A DNA stretch of 33,926 nucleotides from Bradyrhizobium genosp. SA-3. Its GTDB lineage: Bacteria; Pseudomonadota; Alphaproteobacteria; Rhizobiales; Xanthobacteraceae. Position numbers and translations under genes: made by a program. Positions 24,774-33,926 of the stretch are shown in pieces. The notes beneath the pieces were generated by a model, which saw only the letters and a program-made list of their open reading frames with translations, ran no database searches and was not told where the DNA came from. How positions within the stretch are numbered: position 1 is the stretch's first letter; each line of letters begins with the position of its first letter. The stretch lies in assembly GCF_004212635.1 (NCBI RefSeq), contig NZ_PSRT01000091.1:1-33926 (forward strand). Direction: 5' to 3'.

Positions 24774-26381
24774 TCAGAAGAATATCAACGTAGATACCAA
24801 CAGATTGAGCGCGTGTTCCGTTTGGGGCGTGTGTGTGATGCTTGTCGGGTTATGGATGTATGACAGTCCGACGCTTGCATATATCCCCGGAGCGAGATGC
24901 GCAGTGTATGTTCCCGTGATTGCTGTGGTGTCGCGGTGCGCAAGCTGGCCTTTAGCCAGAGCAGCATCCACTGCAAGCTTGCTCCAGGCCGTGTTGGTCG
25001 CAACGAGAGCAACCAGATCACTGGGCCGACTATCAAAAGGTCCCTTCGCATAAAGACGAAGCTCGTAATACCGGCTGATCATGTTGAGTTCAGGCGGAGC
25101 TCCCATGAGGGAGAATCCGCCATAGATGCCGCGAGACGGCGACCCAAGGGCGTCACTCTGCCAGAGCTGCCTGTCCGCAGCGATGTAGTGAAAATTATTC
25201 CCGCTCTCCCTTTGTTGCTCGGGATCCGCCAATTTCTTGTAGCGGCTACTGTTGAAACCAACGCCCGCCCGCAGCCACGTGTCGGGCACGCCGGGAGCAG
25301 CCTTGCTCCTGTAGCCGGCTTCATCAACGAGAAGGATGCCTGCATTGGCCGTGCTCCAGTTCAAGCCGGTGGGATTCTCCGTTATCTGGGCGTAGGGACC
25401 ATCTGGACTGATTGAGCGCTGGACGGAGACCTTGTTGTACAAGCGATCGTCAAAATTGTACTTCAGGTTGACCGCAGGCGTCGGCGCAGCATTGGTGCTC
25501 ATCCCTGCCTGCAACAAGGCAGACATGTTCGATCCTGTAATCCCTCCGAACAATGTGCCGGTGAACTCATTTTGGTTTCTGAGGTAACCAAGTTTGAGTT
25601 CTAGTGTCCTGTCGAAGAAAGTCTGGTAATAGGCGAGCGTATTGATTCCCACTCGATCTGGCCCCGGGCGATCCCACGTCCAGTATTGCTGCTCGGCTCC
25701 TACGACAATCTGTCCGTCGGCAATGCCAAACCGGCTGAGATCGTAGGTGACGATCATGAAGTTTGCCGACGCGAAGGTCGGATTCTGGCCCATATAGAGC
25801 TGGTTTGCGATAGTGCTTCTGGCTGCATTCGGCAGCTGGTTGTTTGCAAAGCTGTTGTGTGTCCAGCCGATGTAGCCGACGCCGACATCTGCCAGCGCCG
25901 ATCTAACGCCGTCCTTGTCCTGACCAATCGTGTCCGCAGGGCCAGGTATGTTGAGCCACAACCCTTTTTCACGCAGATTGTCGTACCTTGCGAAGGGATC
26001 GATCGTCTTTTGCGGTCTCGTCTGCGCAGCCCTGTCCGCATTGCCGCGCTTCTGGAAAGGCACTCCGGGACCTGACGCTGGCGCCGGGGCAGGAGGGCGG
26101 ATTGCCTGACGGATCAGTTCGATCGGGAGCTTTGCGGCCCGATCGGAAGCCTTTCGTCTTTTGCTGGCCTGATCCGCAGGGTGGCTACTAGGATCAAGCC
26201 CGCTCGCGGTTTGTGCCAGTACGGAATTGCCGACCAGACAAGCCGCTAGCGAAAGTGCGATAAGAAGCCCACGTTGCTTTCCGCATGGTCTAGAATTGAA
26301 AGCAAGTGCTGCCGTAGCCGAGTATGTCCGAGGCGAGGTCGTCGCAAGAAGGCAATCACGCATGGCGTACTTCGGGTCCAT
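24774..26381 (-). CDS. OprB-family carbohydrate-selective porin
   Basis: A 535-residue outer-membrane porin that admits sugars. A signal sequence lies after a basic start (GLLIALSLAACLVGNSVLAQ, ~46-65). A Pro/Lys-rich linker and the OprB barrel follow: GLWLNIPGPADT, VGYIGWTHNSFANNQ, GQNPTFASANFMIVTYDLSRF, AYYQTFFDRTLELKLGYL. The protein ends in Phe (STLIFF), the usual outer-membrane signature. ATG 26381 is the likely start; ATG 26363 is also possible, and the open frame extends to 26582 without sense. The barrel looks complete, so the porin should function. Confidence 0.9.
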   Translation of the reverse strand: MDPKYAMRDCLLATTSPRTYSATAALAFNSRPCGKQRGLLIALSLAACLVGNSVLAQTASGLDPSSHPADQASKRRKASDRAAKLPIELIRQAIRPPAPAPASGPGVPFQKRGNADRAAQTRPQKTIDPFARYDNLREKGLWLNIPGPADTIGQDKDGVRSALADVGVGYIGWTHNSFANNQLPNAARSTIANQLYMGQNPTFASANFMIVTYDLSRFGIADGQIVVGAEQQYWTWDRPGPDRVGINTLAYYQTFFDRTLELKLGYLRNQNEFTGTLFGGITGSNMSALLQAGMSTNAAPTPAVNLKYNFDDRLYNKVSVQRSISPDGPYAQITENPTGLNWSTANAGILLVDEAGYRSKAAPGVPDTWLRAGVGFNSSRYKKLADPEQQRESGNNFHYIAADRQLWQSDALGSPSRGIYGGFSLMGAPPELNMISRYYELRLYAKGPFDSRPSDLVALVATNTAWSKLAVDAALAKGQLAHRDTTAITGTYTAHLAPGIYASVGLSYIHNPTSITHTPQTEHALNLLVSTLIFF

Positions 26382-27190
26382 GTCTGCCGGCCATGAATAG
26401 ATTGAACTGCGGCCTGATCGGCCCAGAGTGAGCTCCCGGCGTTTTCGCGTCCGAGGGCAGGGGGGACGAGCCGGAACTCGATTTATCCGAAGAGAACCAC
26501 TCAGGCTTCCCGAACCTCTCAGCTCGCGGCGCGATGATGATCTGGTCCGAAACTTTGCTTGTGCATGACGCCGGTGCGCCAAGAGCCAGCGGCGAACGCT
26601 GGCTCGGCAAAATGCTCACGACGAGCGCGCGGGGTCTCGCTGTGCTGGCCACCACGACATTGCGAATGTCCACCTTGCTCACTGTGAGTCAGGCGAGTCT
26701 GGCGGTGCCGCGCATCTGCATCGAAGGCGGCTTTCGCGACGAAACGGCAGCTACCAGAAAGCAAGGCTTGCCGGGCAAGAGGCCTGGCTTCACGAAGCGG
26801 TTCATTGGTACCGAAAGACGAGACAATCGCCAGGCGCGAAGGCCGAAGAGCCTTTGAATTTGCGCGCGCGGCAACCACACCACAACGTCCAACGTGATGG
26901 CCCAGGAGACCGGAGGAATCAGCCATCGAGCAGCTTTGGCGGGTATCGGCGAGCAGTTGCTGGCTCCGTCAGCGCCGTTGGCGCGGCAAAATCTGTCTTG
27001 CATCCGAATCCTTGACGTGCGCGGCGTTCGTTGGTCACGCTTGCCACGTGCCCTTCATCTCGAACAACCTGCCGGAATTGGTAGTCGACCAGGTGCAATG
27101 GTGGCCATTGCGGCTCGGCCGATCAGCCGTGGCGCTTACGTGGCGCGTCCCGGATGAAGTTGCTGGTCTCGGCAAGGCGTGAGACGGGGC
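26382..27190. other. Gene-free stretch upstream of the porin
   Basis: Several overlapping frames exist on both strands but none has a recognisable family or a clear ribosome-binding site. The minus frame around 26400-26690 (VSKVDIRNVVVASTARP...) may be a remnant of unknown origin. Confidence 0.3.
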
Positions 27191-27391
27191 TCAATCGAAC
27201 ACACTGCAGGAATCAGCGGACGGTTTGCATTCGTGCCCGGGCAAGGTAAGAAAATCTGCAAGGTTCTTCTGAATGACGAGAAAATGCTGCGCCATCGCCG
27301 GCGAAGATGAGAACCATTGCTCGCTGGTGACGCTATCATGGAGAACGCGCGCAAATTGTCGCGTTGCGTTGCTCAAGGAGTAGCGTTTCAT
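27191..27391 (-). CDS. Possible small protein of unknown function
   Basis: A 66-residue frame from ATG 27391 with coding-like content (SLSNATRQFARVLHDSVTS, MAQHFLVIQKNLADFLTLPG). It ends with two cysteines. No ribosome-binding site is evident (CTCCT precedes the ATG) and no family is recognised. It diverges from the membrane protein gene at 27529. Confidence 0.3.
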   Translation of the reverse strand: MKRYSLSNATRQFARVLHDSVTSEQWFSSSPAMAQHFLVIQKNLADFLTLPGHECKPSADSCSVFD

Positions 27392-27528
27392 AGGAGCAGG
27401 GGCAGCCGATCGGGAAGCTCGCCAAGATTGATTGTTGTCGACGCTGGCAGCTCCTGGAGCGCGTGAGCATCGCAGGCTGTCGCGTCGACAAAATAAGCCT
27501 GCTGGAATGGGATGTTGAGCGAGGGACA

Positions 27529-28047
27529 ATGGACTTGATTGATCAAGCGGCCGCGCCAGACTTGCGGCCGCTCTTGCATGGGCCGTCAAGACGGATTCTC
27601 CCGGTTCTGGTGCTCCCGCTTGTCCTCGTCGGCTCGTGTGCTGCTGGCGCCTGGCTTTGGGCTAACCTTGAAGAGTTTGTCGAGACGCCGGAAGCCCGGG
27701 ACGTCGCTTCAACGATGAGCCTGTCACTGGAGGACAGGGCATCCCTGTTCGAGATAAAGTGGGCACAGCAGAAAGCTGGCGATGAGATCGCAGAACTCAA
27801 CCGCCAGATCGATGCCCAGCGGGATGACCTCAAAGGGATTCTGGATCAGATCACCGTGCTGACTTCGCGGATCGATTCGCTGCAGAGTTCAACACCTATC
27901 CCTTCTGCTGCTCCCGCGCCTCCTCTGTCGCCAGCCCGGGCTGCTTCAAGCGTCGCCAGGAAGCGCTTCAGGCGGTCCAAACCACAGGGACCTGTTTCCG
28001 TCGGAGGCGCTCCAGTGACCGCAGGACCGAAGACAGCCGAGCCTTGA
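27529..28047 (+). CDS. Membrane-anchored coiled-coil protein
   Basis: A 172-residue protein from ATG 27529 (GAGGGA upstream). One membrane helix lies at ~23-45 (ILPVLVLPLVLVGSCAAGAWLW). A coiled-coil segment is at ~75-115 (FEIKWAQQKAGDEIAELNRQ, DDLKGILDQITVLTSRIDSL), and a Pro/Ala/Lys-rich basic tail follows (~120-172). It is likely an inner-membrane protein facing the periplasm. Similar unnamed proteins occur in Bradyrhizobium. Its stop overlaps the start of a small following frame. Confidence 0.75.
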   Translation: MDLIDQAAAPDLRPLLHGPSRRILPVLVLPLVLVGSCAAGAWLWANLEEFVETPEARDVASTMSLSLEDRASLFEIKWAQQKAGDEIAELNRQIDAQRDDLKGILDQITVLTSRIDSLQSSTPIPSAAPAPPLSPARAASSVARKRFRRSKPQGPVSVGGAPVTAGPKTAEP

Positions 28048-28260
28048 GGTCTGAGACCGCTGCAGGCGTGGTCGAGTCTCCAACTGTGCTCGAGGAGGTG
28101 GACCGTAGCTTCACAAAGCTGCCTGTGGCCGTAAAATACCCGAAACTTGTGCGGGCGCCGGCGTCTCCAGCGGCATGTCGCTGATGCCGTCGCCTTCATC
28201 GAGAGCACTCCAGTGGAAGTGGGGCAGAGCGCTTTCCGCATGATCGAGGCGTGGCCCTGA
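28044..28260 (+). pseudogene. Small broken frame downstream of the coiled-coil gene
   Basis: A TTG at 28044 overlaps the previous stop (TTGA) and opens a coding-like frame (SETAAGVVESPTVLEEVDRS, FTKLPVAVKYPKLVRAPAS) that stops at 28184. A neighbouring frame continues sensibly (LQRHVADAVAFIESTPVEVG, FRMIEAWP) to 28260. One indel near 28165 would join them into a ~70-residue protein. Unknown family. Confidence 0.4.
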
Positions 28261-28459
28261 ACGGCGGAGTCCGCTGTACCTCTCCTTTAGATCAGCTCCC
28301 TTTTAATTAGCCCTCGCCAGTCTTGAGACCATATGTGAAAGGTCGTGTCATCACACCGCCGCTGCATCCTCGAAATCTAGCCTGTCTGCCCGAGGCGCTT
28401 TCTTCGGATCGCTTCCTCGCGAAGAGCTTAGAGGTTTGGGATCTGCTCACATGCGTGGT

Positions 28460-29797
28460 TTAGTTAAGAGGGATACGGTCGAGACAAGTGTCGAATGCGG
28501 CAGCAACAGCGCGAATGACAAACCGGTGCTCCTGCTTGACCCGAATGAATCCCTCTTCAATGTCCACTATCCCGTCTTCGGCAAGCATTCCCAGGCGGTC
28601 GGCCGAATCGAGAAGAGGAATCGGATCAAATCCGTGAGCAGCACAGATCGCTGGTACGTCGGCCTGCAAATCGCACATCAGACGCTCGATGATTGCGGCG
28701 CGGAGGCGATCTTCGGCGGTGAGACAGTAGCCTTTTGAGGTTGCCAGACGACCAGCCTGAATGTGTTGGTGATAGGAAGCGGTTGCGATCTCGTTCTGGA
28801 CGTAACCGTCACGCAGACGGCCGATGGCTGACGGACCTAAGCCGATCACGGTTTTGCAGGTATCAGCCGAATAACCCAGGGAGTTGCGGCGCAGCTGACC
28901 GGCTTTCTGCGCCAGCGCGAGCTCGTCGTTGGGCAGGGCGAAATGGTCGAGCCCGATCTGGCGGTAGCCGGCCGAGACCAGCGTATCTGCAATGGCCGCG
29001 GCTTGCTCAGCGCGGGCGACATTGTCCGGCAGCGCCGTCTCATCGATCTGGCGCTGACGTTTCATATAGGAGGGGACGTGAGCATAGCCGAAAACCGCAA
29101 GCCGGTCTGGCCGCATGGCCAGAGCCGTCCGCGCGGAGTCCACGCAGGACCGCACCGTCTGATGGGGCAGTCCGAAGAGAAGGTCGAAATTGATGCGCCT
29201 TATCCCATGCTGGCGAAGACTTTCGACGACAGAAGCCGTCTGCACCTCGCTCTGGACGCGGTTGACCGCCCTTTGAACCACGGGGTCGAAGCTTTGCACG
29301 CCGATGCTCGCGCGGCCGACCCCCGCCGCTTCTAACGTTTCGACCATCTCGGCCGTGCACGCACGCGGGTCGATTTCTATGGCGATGGTAGCTGATTTGC
29401 TGAACGCGAAGCAGCGGCGCAGGAGTTCCATCAAGGCCAGGAAATCGGTCGGCGCAATGGTGGTCGGCGTCCCGCCGCCGAAATGCACGTCGCTCACCGG
29501 CAGAGCGGGCGGCACTTGCTCTGCGACCAAGTGTATCTCCTCCTGCACCGCCGCCAAATAATTGCGGATCGGTCGCTCGCTGCGAGTGAGGCTTGTAGGG
29601 AAGCCGCAATACCAGCAGATCGAGCGGCAGAACGGAACGTGGATGTAGAGTGATACGGGTTCGTCGGGCGGCAGCCGCCTCAACCATGTCTCATAAGTCT
29701 TGGCACCGACCATCGCGGAGAAATCTGGTACGGTTGGGTAGATGGTGTACCAAGGCAGGCGAGCATCGCAATACTTGTTCAGGAGCGAGGTCTGCAA
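28460..29797 (-). CDS. hemN: Oxygen-independent coproporphyrinogen III oxidase
   Basis: A 445-residue radical-SAM enzyme that converts coproporphyrinogen III to protoporphyrinogen IX without oxygen, supplying haem under microaerobic nodule conditions. The iron-sulfur motif is CRSICWYC (Cys57, Cys61, Cys64). Further motifs are YPTVPDF, HFGGGTPT, IEIDPR, GVQSFDP, FDLLFGLPHQT and GLDHFALP, then the HemN C-terminal domain. Length is normal and no break is seen. The frame starts with TTG 29797; no upstream ATG is available. A clear FixK/Fnr box (TTGA-N6-TCAA) is not visible just upstream. Confidence 0.95.
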   Translation of the reverse strand: MQTSLLNKYCDARLPWYTIYPTVPDFSAMVGAKTYETWLRRLPPDEPVSLYIHVPFCRSICWYCGFPTSLTRSERPIRNYLAAVQEEIHLVAEQVPPALPVSDVHFGGGTPTTIAPTDFLALMELLRRCFAFSKSATIAIEIDPRACTAEMVETLEAAGVGRASIGVQSFDPVVQRAVNRVQSEVQTASVVESLRQHGIRRINFDLLFGLPHQTVRSCVDSARTALAMRPDRLAVFGYAHVPSYMKRQRQIDETALPDNVARAEQAAAIADTLVSAGYRQIGLDHFALPNDELALAQKAGQLRRNSLGYSADTCKTVIGLGPSAIGRLRDGYVQNEIATASYHQHIQAGRLATSKGYCLTAEDRLRAAIIERLMCDLQADVPAICAAHGFDPIPLLDSADRLGMLAEDGIVDIEEGFIRVKQEHRFVIRAVAAAFDTCLDRIPLN

Positions 29798-30910
29798 GGC
29801 TTAACTTTCCCATGCTCAAACAGCATGAAGCTGACCGATGCCCTCTGTTGTGTCTTTGCGTTATGTCAAACGCGCCTAACTGTTGCTGAGATCTGGTCCC
29901 GCTGTCGATGTCACTGCCAGCGCGGCTTAGGGGCCGGGAATGAGAGCCGCTCGTTGGCGATTATCTGGATGCTTGTGGGTAGAATGAATTTCTCGTACGA
30001 GCACGGCCCAAGAGGCTAGACGTCCCCCGACTAGCCTGCGCGCAGTGTCAATCATTCATCGGAGGGCGCGTCGCTTCTGCATTCCCTGACATGCAGCTTT
30101 TTTGCGACGAAGACAGGGATTTAAAAGCAACACCAAGAGCGGGCCAGGCTGTCCCTGGACTTTCAAGCTGGTTTTCGGTGGAAAACCGATGTGGATGCTC
30201 GCAGCATTCGACCGATGCTTCCCGTCCCAAGGCCGGCGTGTCACGGAAAATACATTGCTTGCTAGATGAAGAGCGCCAACTGCGCGATCGTACAACGTGA
30301 CGCTACGTGCGATTCAAGTCCTTTGGAGCAGCTCACGAAAACATTCTTGAATTTCAAGTATAAAATGCATGAGCCTCAATTCCGCCACGCTGCTTGTCTC
30401 ATTGCCGCAAGCATCATCACGGATGTACTGATGATGTTGGGGCGGGCCCGGCGCACTTTCAACCCCCCGGCAAAGTGCGTCGGGGCGCCTTGGTTCGGCG
30501 GCGTCTCGTTCCGGCTCCAATGCAGCTCACCAACTCACAACAACTTGCAGGTCCTGCTTATAGCGAACGCGAGGGCCGGCCAGATACTCACACGTGACAC
30601 TATCTGCGATAGTTTCTATTCTGCTTCAGCACTTGACGTCTTTTGTTTTTAACGTCGCCTTTGCAGCTATCGGTCGCCGCCAGAGCGCGCATAATTATGC
30701 AGTTGGCCCTCATTGGCATCGCATCAATCCGATGCACCTGCAGCTCTCACTGTTTCACATAGGCCGCCTGGTGAGGCGTCGATCATCCCGTCACAAGGAA
30801 CCGTTCTCGCGCGGTGACCTGGAGGCCACACCCGCGGCTTGCATCGTATTGCACCTCGATCTGGCCGCGCTTGGCGCTTCCCAACCCATAAACGATGGGA
30901 CTTGAGACTT
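29798..30910. other. Long gene-free stretch between hemN and the permease
   Basis: No frame here is convincing on either strand. A 13-base palindrome CTTGAATTTCAAG (30346-30358) followed by TATAAAATGCATGA is the only structured element noticed. Confidence 0.35.
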
Positions 30911-31627
30911 TCAAGCGAGAACCAATTGGATGCCGGCAACGAGCAGAACCGCCACGAGGATGAACCTGATAGCTGTCTGGCTCAACCATTTCAGGCCGAT
31001 AACCGTTCCTGCGACGGCACCGGCCAGCGCGGAGATTGCGTAAAGCGCCAAATCCGAGGACGGAAATTGGCCGGTGAAAAGAGCTCCGACGAAGCCGACT
31101 GTGGAATTAGCCAGGATAAAAGGGGGTGATAGCGCCGCGGTCTGCTTAGGTGATGCCCAATTCAGTGCGATGAGCGTCGGGGCGAGGAACACTCCGCCGC
31201 CCACGCCGGTCAGGCCGGAAACCAGGCCGAGGACCGCGCCAATGCTCACGCTTGCCCGGAGCGGAGTTTCGCAAATGCGATCGGCGGCTCGTCCGCGCCG
31301 CATGATCATCACGGCGCTCGCCAGAAGAAGAACGATCCCGGTCAGTGTCTTGTAAATGTGTTCCTCGAGCACAATCGAGCCACCGGCAAGCGCCGCTGGC
31401 ATCGATGAAAGCAGAAGCGGGCGCAGGATTATCCAGTCTACGACTTTGTTGCGGTTGAAGAGCCACGTAGAATAAGTCGCGACAACAATGTTGAGACCAA
31501 GCGCCGTCGGGCGCATCTCTGTCGATGGCATACCAGAGAAAGCCATTAGCGACAGGAATGCAGTGCCACCCGCCTGGCCAACGGTCGCATAGAGCAGTGA
31601 GATGATCGCGAAGAGCAGAGAAACCAT
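30911..31627 (-). CDS. TauE/SafE family permease (sulfite/sulfoacetate exporter type)
   Basis: A 238-residue hydrophobic protein with about seven or eight membrane helices. The family repeats are visible: GQAGGTAFLSLMAFSGM and RPTALGLNIVVATYS in the first half, GLVSGLTGVGGGVFLAPTLI and ALSPPFILANSTVGF in the second. TauE/SafE proteins move sulfur-containing or organic anions across the inner membrane; the substrate here is unknown. ATG 31627 starts the first helix directly. No sulfur-metabolism gene is nearby. Confidence 0.92.
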   Translation of the reverse strand: MVSLLFAIISLLYATVGQAGGTAFLSLMAFSGMPSTEMRPTALGLNIVVATYSTWLFNRNKVVDWIILRPLLLSSMPAALAGGSIVLEEHIYKTLTGIVLLLASAVMIMRRGRAADRICETPLRASVSIGAVLGLVSGLTGVGGGVFLAPTLIALNWASPKQTAALSPPFILANSTVGFVGALFTGQFPSSDLALYAISALAGAVAGTVIGLKWLSQTAIRFILVAVLLVAGIQLVLA

Positions 31628-32959
31628 GCTTCACCGATCTTGGCGAAGTTCTTCGCCTTGGTTGCACCAACCGCATCACGATTCGTGCGTGAGGTGCCGG
31701 CGCAATTATCTTTCCGCTAGGGGGCGGATTCCGAGCGCTTAACCGGGGATCCGCGCGGCCGGAGGTGCAGTCAGTCCAAGTTCCTTTGACGATTGTCATG
31801 TGTCGACTGTCCCCATCAATTGCCAAGGTTGGTACTTGACTGGGCTGCGAGAGGGCTGCGCTTGGGGCACCGACGGTTGGACTTGCGGCGGCCGCCGAGA
31901 GGAGCTGCACCTTTCTTGGTCTAGGTCAACTCGTGCCGCGGCTCGCACAAATGGCGCTGTCGCCTTTCCTCCCGATGTCATGATTGCTTCAATGGACTTA
32001 CTTTGCGACCAACCGTCCGCCTTTCAAGCTCTTGTCCCGACGGTTGATTTTCGCGAAATCAATAGTTGGTACGACACTTGCTGGACTGGTCCAATCCGGG
32101 GTCCTCTCCCTTCTGGAGATGCGCATGCAAAGTGTCCTCTGCATCAAGCAGGTCTCGCGACTGCGCGTATCTCCCATTGCGCCTTGGACATGGCCATTTT
32201 CTGCCCCTTCGATTCATTTGCGCCGGACCTGCCGAACGGACCCGCTGAGACGCCGGGCAATCATGCGAGGAGTATGGCTTCGGCTTTGGCTGTTCCGTGT
32301 TGCTCATCGATCGCGTTCCCGACGCCCTCATAGGGCGGAGGATCAGCCAGCGGTTAGCGATGGCAATTCGCAAGATTGGGAAGAAAAATGACACTCCTGT
32401 TGTCTTCGGCAAGCAGACAATCGATACCGACAACGCGCAGGTCGAGTCCGGCACCGCCAAGCGCATCGGCGTGCTCTACCTTACCTGTATCGCGGAGTTC
32501 AGTGCCAAGGATCGTGCCAAGGATCTCCTCGCGCTCGGCCTTGAGACAAAGCGAAGCGTCGTTCGGACAGGACCCGGGTTTCTCGCCATCCAATCTGAAC
32601 AGAGCCGGCCCTGTAGCCGCTCATGCTGTTTGGTTCGTCTCTCCAGCTGAGTCGCCAGGGTCCTCGGACTTTCTATCACTGCCAGACCATCAACATGGAC
32701 GATGGCGCGGCCGATTTGGCCAGTGCCTCGGACCAGGGATGATGACGGCATCTCGGCTGTTTGACGGGACGATCATGCCGGCGCAGCCAGCGGCAGGGCA
32801 ACGAATTCGGGAATGGCGTCTGACGCAGCGTGCGGCGCTCAGACGTCACGAAGAACAAACCCAAGAGTTCAGGTCATGGAATGGAATTTGGCTCCGCCTG
32901 AAACAAGCGCAATCGAACACAGTGACCGGGAGCTTGATCGACGTTCTGAGGCGCCCATC
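31628..32959. other. Gene-free stretch upstream of the LuxR gene
   Basis: Open frames on the plus strand (for instance 32297-32650 and 32376-33032) lack recognisable motifs. No AHL synthase or lux box could be found by eye. Confidence 0.35.
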
Positions 32960-33685
32960 ATGGATCTCTTTAGCTTCACCGAATGCGCGAACCAGACGCA
33001 TTCGCTCAGAGCGCTGTTCGAGCTTCTTGTAAGCTGTGCCACCGAGGAAGGGTTCAGTGAAATCGCTTACGGCGCTCTCAACTTCGTCGAGCCACTTCGG
33101 CTGGCGGAGTATCCACCTCCGACTGTGGCTGTGAAGTGGCCGCCAGACTGGTGCGACCGATACTTCAAACGCAAGTACCATACTATCGATCCGGTGGTCC
33201 GGCGGACGCCGATGCATTCGCGGCCGTTTTTGTGGGATCAACTCGCCGACCACCATCAACTTCAACCGGACGAGAGGCGCTTTCTGGACGAAGCGAGAGA
33301 GTTCGGCCTGAAGCATGGCATGAGCGTGCCATTGTTTGGCCCGTTGGGTCGTGTATCTGTGGTGTCGTTTGCATCTGCGTCCGACGATGCTGATCCTCAG
33401 GACCGCATCGGTCATCTCAACGCGCTGGCCTGGCAGTTTCACACCGCCTATGGCGACATCGCTCGTCCCTGCAATAATGGTTGCGAAAGAAATGTTACAC
33501 TATCGCAGCGCGAGATCAGTTGCATGCGTTGGGTGGCAGAGGGGAAATCGTCATGGGAAATTGGGATGATCCTGGAAATCAGCGTGAATACAGTCAATTT
33601 TCATATCAAGAATGCGATGCGAAAGCTGGGTGCGACCAGCCGGATTCAAGCGATCGTTATGGCTATGCGCCTCAATCTTCTTTGA
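32960..33685 (+). CDS. LuxR-type quorum-sensing regulator (AHL receptor), no synthase in view
   Basis: A 241-residue protein with an N-terminal autoinducer-binding domain and a C-terminal LuxR HTH. Ligand-pocket residues match the family: Trp64 and Tyr68 in WCDRYF, Asp77-Pro78 in IDPVV, Trp92 in LWDQL, Gly120 in HGMSVPL. The DNA-binding part is LSQREISCMRWVAEGKSSWEIG...VSVNTV-type (~181-215: SVNTVNFHIKNAMRKLG). ATG 32960 with GAGG upstream gives the normal length; upstream ATG 32876 would add 28 residues. All key residues are present, so it probably binds an acyl- or aryl-homoserine lactone. No luxI homologue is seen in the 1.3 kb upstream, so it may be a solo receptor. Confidence 0.92.
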   Translation: MDLFSFTECANQTHSLRALFELLVSCATEEGFSEIAYGALNFVEPLRLAEYPPPTVAVKWPPDWCDRYFKRKYHTIDPVVRRTPMHSRPFLWDQLADHHQLQPDERRFLDEAREFGLKHGMSVPLFGPLGRVSVVSFASASDDADPQDRIGHLNALAWQFHTAYGDIARPCNNGCERNVTLSQREISCMRWVAEGKSSWEIGMILEISVNTVNFHIKNAMRKLGATSRIQAIVMAMRLNLL

Positions 33686-33926
33686 ATTCATCAGTCGAAT
33701 GGAACGAGCACCAACTGCCAAATGTTTGCTTCCAGCTTCTGGTCAGCATGGCAGTTTCGGCGAAATCGCAGATACAACGCTCCTCGCGACAAGCGCTCTC
33801 AAACCTCACGCTGCGTGAGGTTGTGGAGCTCCATAACCGTCGATGACGTGCCGAATCGACTGACCTGGTGCGCCAGCGTTCGAGTCAGGCGGCGTCGTTC
33901 CATCCAGCCGGTGACCCAGCCCTAGA

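Noticed and set aside
30346..30358. CTTGAATTTCAAG as a FixK/Fnr box
   Set aside because: The half-sites TTGA/TCAA are separated by 3 rather than 6 bases, and it lies 550 bp from hemN with no gene behind it.
31146..31910. 254-codon minus-strand frame overlapping the permease
   Set aside because: The permease frame has clear membrane helices and family motifs; this one is Arg/Pro/Ser-rich shadow.
32297..33032. Open frames upstream of the LuxR gene as an AHL synthase
   Set aside because: None shows the conserved Arg/Phe/Trp/Asp pattern of LuxI proteins.

Overview
The window looks like part of the symbiosis island of a Bradyrhizobium-type soybean or legume symbiont. The composition is GC-rich. 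Three loci encode type III effector-like proteins, and four sites match the rhizobial tts box bound by the activator TtsI. Around them lie an IS21-family end, many broken genes and several small Bradyrhizobium-style orphan genes. The identification rests on family recognition by eye; no database search was run.

Layout. 1-1173: right end of an IS21-family element (end of istA, istB, terminal repeats). 1405-3437: tts box and an LRR-NEL E3 ubiquitin ligase effector of the NopM/IpaH type. 3455-4520: ruins of an AbiEi/AbiEii type IV toxin-antitoxin pair. 4653-7256: tts box and a large repeat-rich effector with an EAR motif, resembling the XopD/NopD/Bel2-5 class but without a recognisable protease domain. 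7351-11640: small genes and remnants (a pseudogene copy of the third effector with its own tts box, DUF3892, a broken HTH protein, two H-NS-like proteins). 11746-16024: DUF2939 protein, intact DNA topoisomerase IB, broken ku, patatin-like lipase, DUF3551 protein. 16048-17619: remnants of nuoD-like and glgX genes, and a small gene with a terminator. 17934-19072: a three-gene cassette (unknown protein, XRE regulator, small membrane protein) behind a promoter whose -10 lies in a palindrome. 19795-21011: a translationally coupled secreted/membrane protein pair. 21129-22230: two methyltransferase remnants. 22312-24592: third effector with 107-residue repeats and a tts box. 24774-33685: OprB porin, membrane coiled-coil protein, HemN, TauE/SafE permease and a LuxR-type acyl-homoserine-lactone receptor with no synthase in view.

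How it fits together. TtsI should switch on the three effector loci together during symbiosis, delivering proteins that ubiquitinate host targets or alter host transcription. The metabolic and regulatory genes on the right are intact single genes among long gene-poor stretches. The many frameshifted genes and the two 400-bp direct repeats 16 kb apart show a region repeatedly rearranged. The best candidates for undescribed biology are the three-gene cassette at 17934-19072 and the repeat-built effectors that share a core-binding-like module.
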